A stretch of 64,000 nucleotides of DNA from JAJDOD01 sp039024895 (GTDB taxonomy: Bacteria > Pseudomonadota > Alphaproteobacteria > Rhodobacterales > Rhodobacteraceae). The stretch's first letter is position 1; every line of letters begins with the position of its first letter. Shown piece after piece: positions 57,474-64,000 of the stretch. Under the pieces are notes generated by a model. The model made no database searches. It was given only the letters and a program-made list of their open reading frames with translations, and had not been told where the DNA came from. The translations under genes were made by a program, and so were the position numbers. The stretch lies in NCBI GenBank assembly GCA_039024895.1, contig JBCCPJ010000016.1, positions 9,903 through 73,902 of the forward strand, read 5' to 3'.

Positions 57474-58825
57474 CAGACGGAGAACGGCGTATGGGCCAAT
57501 CCATGAAAGTCGCCATTGTCGACGATGAACAGGATATGCGGCAGTCAATCAGCCAGTGGCTGGCGCTGTCCGGATTTGACACCGAAACCTACGGCTCTGC
57601 GGAGGAAGCGCTGAAGTCGCTCAACTCTGACTTTCAGGGCGTCGTGGTCAGCGACATCAAAATGCCAGGCATGGACGGCATGCAATTTCTGAAGCGCCTC
57701 ATGAGCGTCGATAGTGCTTTGCCGGTTATCATGATCACGGGCCATGGTGATGTGCCGATGGCTGTTGAAGCGATGCATGTGGGCGCGTTCGACTTCCTGG
57801 AAAAGCCGTTCAACCCTGACAAAATGACCGAGCTGACCAAGAAGGCGGCCAATGCGCGTCGTCTGACGCTCGACAACCGGGCGCTCCGCAAGGAACTGAG
57901 CGACGGCACCGGCATCATGAAAAAGCTCATCGGGGCATCTCCTGTTATGGAGCGGCTTCGTGAGGACATCCTGGATTTGGGGCAGGCCGATGGCCATGTG
58001 CTGATCGAAGGCGAAACCGGCACGGGCAAAACGCTTGTTGCACATGCGCTGCACGCGGTTGGCGCTAAGGCTGGAAAGAAGTTCGTGCTCTTCTCCTGCG
58101 CCGCCCATGATGAAGCTTCGTTGGCGAAGCAGCTCTTTGGTCCCGTGGATGATGGTGACCCGATGCCGCTTGTCGAAGAAGCGCGCGGCGGGACCCTTGT
58201 CCTCGAAGACATTGAAGCACTTCCGCAAACGCTGCAGGCACGCCTGTTGTCATGGATGAACGCACAAGGCACACCGGCAGAAACCCGGATCGTAGCCATT
58301 TGTAACCTGCAGGAACAAGGTAAGACCTGCGAAGATGCACTACGTCCAGATCTCTTCTATCGCCTCGCCGCAATGAAAATTACCTTGCCGCCGCTGCGGC
58401 AGCGCGGTGAGGACATCCTCATGCTATTCCAGCAGTTTTCCGATCAATATGCCGATGAATACGGCTGCGAGACACCGGAAGTGTCGGCTCAGGAGGCCGC
58501 ACAGCTTCTGCAAGCGCCGTGGCCCGGCAATATCCGTCAGCTCATTAACATCGCCGAACGCGCCGTCCTTCAATCGCGCCGCGGTTCCGGCACGATAGCG
58601 TCCCTGCTTATGGCGGATAACGAAGAAGCGGCGGATTTTACCGTCACGACGGAGGGCAAGCCGCTCAAGGAATATGTCGAAGCCTTCGAGCGTATGTTGA
58701 TCGATAACACGATGCGCCGTCATCGGGGCTCCATCGTCAATGTGATGGACGAGCTCTGCCTGCCGCGCCGAACGCTGAACGAGAAAATGGCCAAATATGG
58801 CCTGCAGCGTTCGGATTATCTCTGA
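57470..58825 (+). CDS. dctD: DctD-like NtrC-family regulator lacking the GAFTGA loop
   Basis: This 451-residue protein has a receiver domain (phospho-Asp62 in SDIKMPGMDG), an AAA domain (Walker A GETGTGKT, 181-188) and a Fis-type helix-turn-helix at the C-terminus (NVMDELCLPRRTLNEKMAKY). Normal NtrC proteins read ESELFGHEKGAFTGA...GGTLFLDE. Here LFGPVDDGDPMPLVEE leads straight to GGTLVLEDIEAL, so the GAFTGA loop that touches sigma-54 is missing and the Walker B acids are swapped. It may therefore act without sigma-54, as Rhodobacter capsulatus NtrC does. A downstream ATG at 57491 with GGAG is an alternative start. Confidence 0.88.
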   Translation: MTDGERRMGQSMKVAIVDDEQDMRQSISQWLALSGFDTETYGSAEEALKSLNSDFQGVVVSDIKMPGMDGMQFLKRLMSVDSALPVIMITGHGDVPMAVEAMHVGAFDFLEKPFNPDKMTELTKKAANARRLTLDNRALRKELSDGTGIMKKLIGASPVMERLREDILDLGQADGHVLIEGETGTGKTLVAHALHAVGAKAGKKFVLFSCAAHDEASLAKQLFGPVDDGDPMPLVEEARGGTLVLEDIEALPQTLQARLLSWMNAQGTPAETRIVAICNLQEQGKTCEDALRPDLFYRLAAMKITLPPLRQRGEDILMLFQQFSDQYADEYGCETPEVSAQEAAQLLQAPWPGNIRQLINIAERAVLQSRRGSGTIASLLMADNEEAADFTVTTEGKPLKEYVEAFERMLIDNTMRRHRGSIVNVMDELCLPRRTLNEKMAKYGLQRSDYL

Positions 58826-58889
58826 AAATTGACGCTTGAGGTCTATGAACCTGCCTGAGCGGGCGCGCTGTATTCTGCTTGGGACTAAG

Positions 58890-59522
58890 TCACTCTTGAT
58901 CAATGCGGCAATTGTATCGGCGTTCACCGGCGCTTAGCGCTTTCCAAAGCAAGGCCTTGGCCGCAGTGAATTCCGCAACCTCAAGCGTTGCTGAAACGGT
59001 TTCGTCGGAGACAACTGCGCCGTTTGGATCGACGAGTAGCCCAGCATCGTTGAGCACGGCCTCCGCTTTCTGAACGACTTGGTAACGTAGCCCGATCGCG
59101 TCTTTGATGTCTTTGTCGTCCACGTCCCAACGGATGGACAAACGCTCGGCGCTTTCGCGCTCGTTTGCGCAGATTGGACCGATAATAACGTCGACGAATG
59201 TATCAATGGCGGCGTCGGCGAGCACATCGACACCAAGATGTTCCAGCAAAGCGATAACGTCCGCATCCCGCCATTCGGTCATACCGGCGTCTTCGCGTCG
59301 CATTCTTCCATCTAGCCGGGCGCGCTCGGCAATGGTGAATGGTTTGCCATGAGCGGACCAATTTACCACAATCTGTGCTTTGCCGTTGGGCTGTAACACC
59401 ACGTGCCCGTCCGTCAGGCGCGTCTGTTGGTGGATCCAGAACGCCACGACACGCGCCTCCGGTTGGTACTTTGAAAAATAGCTGTTGGCCGCGAGCGTTT
59501 CCTTGAAAAGTAAAGTCACCAT
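58890..59522 (-). CDS. Unknown protein, 210 residues
   Basis: I do not recognise a family. The protein is soluble, without signal or membrane helix. It opens KYQPEARVVAFWIHQQT after a short hydrophilic start, has a DUF1488-like-looking small N-terminal beta part only loosely, then helical segments such as MTEWRDADVIALLEHLGVDV and the C-terminal KALLWKALSAGERRYNC. The C-terminal half resembles winged or helical DNA-modification-type domains only in a general way. The ATG at 59520-59522 follows AAGGTGAG. It is convergent with dctD, with 64 bases between. Confidence 0.65.
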   Translation of the reverse strand: MVTLLFKETLAANSYFSKYQPEARVVAFWIHQQTRLTDGHVVLQPNGKAQIVVNWSAHGKPFTIAERARLDGRMRREDAGMTEWRDADVIALLEHLGVDVLADAAIDTFVDVIIGPICANERESAERLSIRWDVDDKDIKDAIGLRYQVVQKAEAVLNDAGLLVDPNGAVVSDETVSATLEVAEFTAAKALLWKALSAGERRYNCRIDQE

Positions 59523-60084
59523 TTAACTCACCTTCGTATCTTTGCTCAATTATTGAGCAGCAAAAGAAAGGTGGGATTATGGCCGGGGCTTGCCGTTTTT
59601 AGGGTTCTGTTAACGTTTAAAGGGCGTATACCCGAATTTGGCTTGCTTCGCGTGGCTTTCGCGCTCGACAAATGTGGTGATTTGAAGACGTCTGAAATTC
59701 ATCATTGTGTTTGTTGGTGGCCACGCCTTATGTTGGTGGTGAGGAAAGGCGACCACTTGTTCGGTGCCACCTCAAAAAGTTTCGCTGTTCCAGAACGTTA
59801 ACCGGTCTCACCCGGTCGCTGGTCCGGCATTGATGGGCCGAGAGGCTAAAAATTGGAATTGCCCGCGTTGCGAGACTTCTCCACCGGGCCTTGAACGGGC
59901 GCCAAGTGAACGGCGTCGGAGTAAGAACCGCGATGACGCGCGCGTCGGATCGAGCATGTAAGGCCTCGCTTTCAGTGGGGTGCATGCTGTTGGTTAACCC
60001 GCGTCCTGTCGCCCCCAGAATAAGCCGCAACTCTACTTCCCTGGCTCCGCCGGGCTTTAGACCTGTGTTGCGCGGAAAGTCATC
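59523..60084. other. rne leader: Long rne upstream region, 562 bases, no gene
   Basis: No supported coding frame is found. The first third should hold the promoter of the 59522 gene; the rest is a long leader for rne. In E. coli and other bacteria the rne 5' leader is a long structured RNA that RNase E itself cleaves to control its level. The length here fits that idea, but I did not find a defined hairpin that proves it. Confidence 0.35.
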
Positions 60085-62739
60085 ATGTCAAAGAAGATGC
60101 TTATCGATGCCACCCACGCGGAGGAAACCCGCGTCGTGGTGGTCGACGGAAACAAGGTTGAAGAGTTTGACTTTGAATCCGAAAACAAGCGCCAAATTTC
60201 CGGAAACATCTACCTCGCAAAGGTAACGCGCGTCGAGCCGTCACTACAGGCCGCCTTCGTCGACTATGGGGGGAACCGCCACGGTTTCCTTGCGTTTTCG
60301 GAGATTCACCCAGATTACTACCAAATTCCGGTGGCGGACCGGGAAGCGTTGATCGCGGAAGAGATCGCAATTGCGCGCGAAGAGGCGGAGGAGGAGGAAA
60401 AGCCGAAGCGCCGCCGGCGCCGTCCGCGTGCCAAAGCAGCACAAGCCGAGGTGAAAGACGAAACCACGTCCACCGAAGCGCCCGATGAAGCGCCTTCCGT
60501 GGATGAAGCAGAAGAGACGGGTGATGCGGCCTCGGCAGATGCGGCGGAACCGAACGTCGAGAGCACCGCAACCGACGCCGAAGAGGCACCCGAAGCCAAG
60601 GCGGAGCCAAGCCAGGATCCCGCAAAAGATATCCCCGGCATGGATGTGGTTGAAGTCGAGGAAGACGACGACACCGAAGCTGAGGATCAGCCTTACGTCG
60701 CCATGGACGATGCGTCCGAAAAAGACGCGTCGATTGAAGCGGTAGCGGATGATGACACGGCGGAAGAAATCCGACGCCCCCGTCGTCAGCGCACCCGGCG
60801 TTACAAGATTCAAGAAGTCATCAAAGTGCGCCAAATCCTATTGGTGCAGGTTGTAAAGGAAGAACGCGGCAACAAGGGCGCGGCCCTCACCACTTATCTG
60901 TCGCTCGCAGGCCGGTATTGCGTGCTGATGCCGAACACCGCGCGGGGTGGCGGGATTAGCCGCAAGATTACCAACGCGGCCGACCGGAAAAAGCTCAAGG
61001 ATATCGCCGGTGAAATCGAGGTGCCCGCGGGTGCCGGACTGATCATTCGGACTGCTGGAGCCAAACGTACCAAGACTGAGATCAAGCGCGATTACGAGTA
61101 TCTTCAGCGTATGTGGGAGCAAATTCGCGAGCTAACACTCAAGTCGATAGCTCCGGCGCAAATTTACGAAGAAGGCAATCTGATCAAACGTTCAATTCGC
61201 GACCTCTACGGTCGTGAGATTGATGAGGTTTGGGTGGAAGGCGACGCGGGCTATCGGACCGCCAAGGACTTCATGAAAATGATCATGCCGTCCCACGCCA
61301 AAAACGTGAAGCCCTATACCGATCCTATGCCGCTTTTCGCGCGCTACCAGGTCGAGAGCTACCTTGCGGGCATGTTCAACCCGGTGGTGCAGCTAAAATC
61401 TGGCGGGTACATCGTTATCGGTGTTACGGAAGCGCTCGTGGCAATCGACGTGAACTCCGGCAAAGCCACCAAGGAAGCCTCCATCGAAGAGACGGCGCTA
61501 AAGACCAATATCGAAGCCGCGGAAGAGGTGGCCCGCCAATTGCGCCTTCGGGACCTTGCGGGCCTCATCGTGATCGACTTCATCGATATGGAGGAGCGCA
61601 AAAACAACTCCGCCGTTGAGAAACGGTTTAAAGAGCGTCTGAAAACGGACAGGGCCCGCATTCAGGTGGGCCGTATCTCCGGCTTTGGGCTTCTGGAAAT
61701 GTCCCGTCAGCGGTTGCGTCCTGGCATGCTGGAAGCGTCCACGCAGCCCTGTCCCCATTGTCACGGCACCGGCCTTATCCGGTCAGATGACAGTGTGGGT
61801 CTCACAATCCTCCGCCAACTCGAGGAGGAAGGCGTGCGCCGACGGTCCCGTGAAGTGCTGGTGAAGGCACCCGTCAGTATCGTCAACTTCCTGATGAATA
61901 TGAAGCGTGAGCATATTGCGCAGATCGAAGCGCGCTACGGTATGGCGGTACGGCTTGAGGCCGATCCGCACCTCGTGGCACCCGACTTCACGGTGGAGAA
62001 GTTCAAGACGGCCACGCGACGGGTTGAGGCGATTGCACCGGTCGTTTCAGTGGACGCTTCGTTGATGGAGGATCTCGACGAAGAAATCGCAGCGGAAGAG
62101 GCGGAAGCAGAAGAAGCGACGCCTCCCGGTGACGACGAAGATCGGCCCAAGAAAAAGCGCCGCCGCCGCCGTCGGCGCCGTGGCAAGGGCGGTGACGCTC
62201 AATCCGCGGAGGGCAATCAAGACACCGGCCAGGAGGCATCCGCGTCCGAAAAAGCCAGTGCGGAAGAGGCTCCTGTAGAAGAGGCTCCTTCAGAAGAGGC
62301 CCCGTCGGCTTGCGACGAGAAGGCCGAGCCGACAGAAGCGACTGAGGAAAAGCCAAAGCGTCGAAGAACGCGCCGTAAAAAGAGCGATGCTGTTGAAACG
62401 GCAGAGGCAGACGCGGACGCGACGTCCCAGCCTGAGGATATTTCCGATAAGGCTAAGGCAGCACCCGCCGAGGCGGCTGAACCCGATGAGGCTCCGGTTG
62501 AGAAGCCAAAACGCCGTCGGACCCGGAAGAAGAAAGAGCTGGAGCCTGCCGCAGCGGCCGTGCAAGGGGAAGAAACTGTGGCGGAAGCGCCAGCCGAACC
62601 GACCCCGCCAAGTGAGCCAGTGCAGGAGGCGGAAACGCCACCGGAACCCGAGCCAGCACTCGCAACCGCTGCGTCTGAGCCAGAGCCGGAAAAGACGGCA
62701 AAACCACGGCGCAAGGGATGGTGGTCAATCGGGCGCTAA
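60085..62739 (+). CDS. rne: Ribonuclease E
   Basis: RNase E starts decay of most mRNAs and processes stable RNAs. This 884-residue protein begins KKMLIDATHAEETRVVVVDG. Its S1 domain (about 36-265) is split by an acidic insertion at about 96-240, common in alphaproteobacteria. The catalytic Asp residues are in VAIDVNSGK and IVIDFIDMEERKNNS, the zinc-link Cys in QPCPHCHGTG. From about residue 665 the tail is intrinsically disordered, with runs of Glu/Ala and Arg/Lys-rich motifs (KKKRRRRRRRRGK, KRRRTRRKK) that bind RNA and degradosome partners. The stop overlaps that of tusA by four bases. Confidence 0.97.
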   Translation: MSKKMLIDATHAEETRVVVVDGNKVEEFDFESENKRQISGNIYLAKVTRVEPSLQAAFVDYGGNRHGFLAFSEIHPDYYQIPVADREALIAEEIAIAREEAEEEEKPKRRRRRPRAKAAQAEVKDETTSTEAPDEAPSVDEAEETGDAASADAAEPNVESTATDAEEAPEAKAEPSQDPAKDIPGMDVVEVEEDDDTEAEDQPYVAMDDASEKDASIEAVADDDTAEEIRRPRRQRTRRYKIQEVIKVRQILLVQVVKEERGNKGAALTTYLSLAGRYCVLMPNTARGGGISRKITNAADRKKLKDIAGEIEVPAGAGLIIRTAGAKRTKTEIKRDYEYLQRMWEQIRELTLKSIAPAQIYEEGNLIKRSIRDLYGREIDEVWVEGDAGYRTAKDFMKMIMPSHAKNVKPYTDPMPLFARYQVESYLAGMFNPVVQLKSGGYIVIGVTEALVAIDVNSGKATKEASIEETALKTNIEAAEEVARQLRLRDLAGLIVIDFIDMEERKNNSAVEKRFKERLKTDRARIQVGRISGFGLLEMSRQRLRPGMLEASTQPCPHCHGTGLIRSDDSVGLTILRQLEEEGVRRRSREVLVKAPVSIVNFLMNMKREHIAQIEARYGMAVRLEADPHLVAPDFTVEKFKTATRRVEAIAPVVSVDASLMEDLDEEIAAEEAEAEEATPPGDDEDRPKKKRRRRRRRRGKGGDAQSAEGNQDTGQEASASEKASAEEAPVEEAPSEEAPSACDEKAEPTEATEEKPKRRRTRRKKSDAVETAEADADATSQPEDISDKAKAAPAEAAEPDEAPVEKPKRRRTRKKKELEPAAAAVQGEETVAEAPAEPTPPSEPVQEAETPPEPEPALATAASEPEPEKTAKPRRKGWWSIGR

Positions 62740-62978
62740 GGGGCGGACGGTTCTTCTTTTTGGATGAAATACACCTGTTTGCCCTCGGCTTCGTCAGCGG
62801 TCACAAGGCGATACCCTTGTTCCGCGCAGAAATGCGGGACGTCGATAATCGCAGCAGGGTCGTCCGCAACCATCTTCAGCACCGTGCCGGGTGCCATGGC
62901 GCGCAATCGTTTTGCTGCCTTTAGAACGGGCAGCGGACATAAAAGGCCGATTGTGTCGAGTTCTTGATCGTAATCCAT
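62736..62978 (-). CDS. tusA: Sulfurtransferase TusA
   Basis: TusA is a small sulfur carrier used in tRNA thiolation and sulfur transfer. The 80-residue form starting at the ATG at 62976-62978 reads DYDQELDTIGLLCPLPVLKA, with the active Cys in the CPxP motif, and MKMVADDPAAIIDVPHFC-like continuing sequence (VLKMVADDPAAIIDVPHF). A TTG at 63036-63038 would add 20 residues that are not family-like. The start lacks a good ribosome site. The stop overlaps the rne stop by four bases (convergent CTAA). Confidence 0.93.
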   Translation of the reverse strand: MDYDQELDTIGLLCPLPVLKAAKRLRAMAPGTVLKMVADDPAAIIDVPHFCAEQGYRLVTADEAEGKQVYFIQKEEPSAP

Positions 62979-63089
62979 CGGGAGGTGAGCTAGGCCGAGT
63001 GTTACAGTTTGTCCACCGACTTGTGAAAGACAGTGCAATGACGCCCGCGCAAGAACCAGCTATATCAGGGCGGGGCGAATAGGACGACT

Positions 63090-63839
63090 ATGCTCGGAAT
63101 AGACATCTTCGACGCGAGCTTGCTGCCTGCCATGATGATAGCGATCATGGCGGGCGTTTTATCGTTTCTCAGCCCCTGTGTGCTGCCGATTGTACCGCCA
63201 TATCTCGCTTATATGAGCGGTGTTACCGTAAGCGACATGGAAGACGGCGCGACGCGCCGACGCGCACTCGGTTCCGCCTCCTTTTTTGTATTGGGTCTGT
63301 CGACCGTCTTTTTGTTCCTCGGTTTTACTGCCAGCGCGTTCGGGCGGTTTTTCCTCAGCAATCAGGATTGGTTCGTGGTGGCTGCGGGTGCCGTTATCAT
63401 GGTTTTCGGCGCGCATTTCATCGGCGTGTACCGCATCGCGTTCATGGATCGCGAAATGCGTATGGATGCTGGCGATCGCGGGGGATCCGCCTTCGGCGCC
63501 TATGTGTTGGGACTGGCATTCGCTTTCGGGTGGACGCCCTGTATTGGGCCTATCTTAGGGGCGATCCTGTCGATTGCGGCCAATGAGGCCGATGTCGTGC
63601 GGGGTACGACCCTTCTAATGGCCTATGCCCTTGGGCTCGGCCTGCCATTTTTGCTTGTGGCGGCGTTCTTTCCGTCGATGAAGGGCCTCATGGCGTGGAT
63701 GAAACGTCACATGGAGCGCATTGAGCGTATCATGGGCTTGCTGCTTTGGACGGTGGGACTGCTCATGATGACCGGTAAATTCACCGACTTTGCCTGGTGG
63801 TTGAATGAAAAATTCCCAGTTTTGCAGCAGTTTGGCTAA
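63090..63839 (+). CDS. ccdA: Cytochrome c biogenesis protein CcdA
   Basis: CcdA is a six-helix inner-membrane protein that passes electrons from thioredoxin to periplasmic thiol oxidoreductases used in cytochrome c maturation. The 249 residues show two symmetrical three-helix halves; the redox Cys are in SFLSPCVLPIVPPYLAYMSG and GWTPCIGPILGAIL. No other ccm genes are visible on this strand nearby. A weak site precedes the ATG at 63090. Confidence 0.95.
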   Translation: MLGIDIFDASLLPAMMIAIMAGVLSFLSPCVLPIVPPYLAYMSGVTVSDMEDGATRRRALGSASFFVLGLSTVFLFLGFTASAFGRFFLSNQDWFVVAAGAVIMVFGAHFIGVYRIAFMDREMRMDAGDRGGSAFGAYVLGLAFAFGWTPCIGPILGAILSIAANEADVVRGTTLLMAYALGLGLPFLLVAAFFPSMKGLMAWMKRHMERIERIMGLLLWTVGLLMMTGKFTDFAWWLNEKFPVLQQFG

Positions 63840-63900
63840 AGCTAAAGATCTTGCACATTTCCAACTTTGCGCGCCATCAACCTTCCGGTAACGTATCGCC

Positions 63901-64000
63901 ATGGAGCAAGTGGTAGGGACACGTGTCGCGCGGCGTCGGGTGTTTTACATCCCAGGCTATGACCCCTATCCGCCAGGCCGATATCGTGACCTCTATCGCG
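63901..64000 (+). CDS. Unknown protein, N-terminal part only
   Basis: The right edge cuts this gene after 33 residues. It starts MEQVVGTRVARRRVFYIPGY and continues DPYPPGRYRDLYR. The strand VFYIPGYDP recalls the first strand and oxyanion loop of alpha/beta hydrolase-type folds, but too little is visible to assign a family. The ATG at 63901 has only a poor ribosome site. Confidence 0.6.
   Translation, partial: MEQVVGTRVARRRVFYIPGYDPYPPGRYRDLYR

Noticed and set aside
59553..59801. Possible gene in the rne leader
   Set aside because: TTG start, poor codon use and no recognisable product.
1..64000. CRISPR arrays, tRNA, rRNA, prophage or IS elements
   Set aside because: None found on reading; XerD at 33076 is a housekeeping-type recombinase, not a phage integrase, and no att duplication is seen.

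Overview
The window looks like a chromosomal segment of an alphaproteobacterium of the family Rhodobacteraceae (Roseobacter group). The basis is moderately high GC with frequent ATGA-type gene overlaps, DUF1476 (F1-ATPase inhibitor zeta), DUF2125, the hisC-tyrA-extensin cluster, a single-chain methylmalonyl-CoA mutase near pccA/pccB, and an RNase E with an acidic insertion inside its S1 domain. I saw no tRNA, rRNA, CRISPR array, prophage or intact insertion sequence.

Layout. 1-6.7 kb: a partial glyoxalase I gene, a chemoreceptor, thyX, then a small accessory-looking stretch with strong palindromic elements, an AT-richer unknown membrane-protein gene and a tiny secreted protein; DUF2177, cspA and an ArsC/Spx-like reductase follow. 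6.7-9.6 kb: a bufferin (copper-binding modified peptide) operon on the minus strand, bufA1-bufB-bufC-doxX, with ATGA-coupled genes. 9.8-15.4 kb: thrS, two alpha/beta hydrolases and a Bcr/CflA-type MFS exporter. 15.6-25.4 kb: a propionyl-CoA module (pccB, several very small lipoproteins, pccA, a GT-C-like membrane protein, methylmalonyl-CoA mutase). 25.4-31.3 kb: a LysE exporter with a divergent Lrp regulator, a VOC protein, a TerB/J-domain protein with a coupled EEP-family hydrolase, ssb, aroB and aroK. 31.4-37.9 kb: a 44-residue membrane peptide, a 511-residue secreted repeat protein, a XerD-type recombinase, an odd metallophosphoesterase-like protein, a CorC-type protein and a BCCT transporter. 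38-41 kb: a proton-channel pair whose OmpA/MotB-type partner carries a coiled coil of about 430 residues. 41-46.9 kb: ChaC, DUF2125, extensin-like protein, tyrA, hisC and mmsA. 47-51 kb: a LysR regulator, a CBS-domain protein, coaD and an MprF-like protein coupled to a 49-residue peptide. 51.1-58.8 kb: a purine cluster (purC, purS, purQ) with a PAS kinase and a zinc alcohol dehydrogenase set in it, running into dctB/dctD. 58.9-64 kb: an unknown gene, rne, tusA, ccdA and a partial gene.

How the genes connect. MmsA (valine/thymine catabolism) makes propionyl-CoA, which PccAB carboxylates and the mutase converts to succinyl-CoA. TyrA, HisC, AroB and AroK serve aromatic amino acid and histidine synthesis. 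PurC/S/Q serve purine synthesis.

The strongest leads are: the bufferin operon, which belongs to a recently described family; the ExbB/coiled-coil-OmpA pair; a DctD homologue that lacks the GAFTGA sigma-54 contact loop; a metallophosphoesterase-like protein with replaced metal ligands; twin glycine-zipper mini-lipoproteins between pccB and pccA; and a stack of hairpins near 4.4-4.5 kb. All positions come from reading the sequence. No database search was run.
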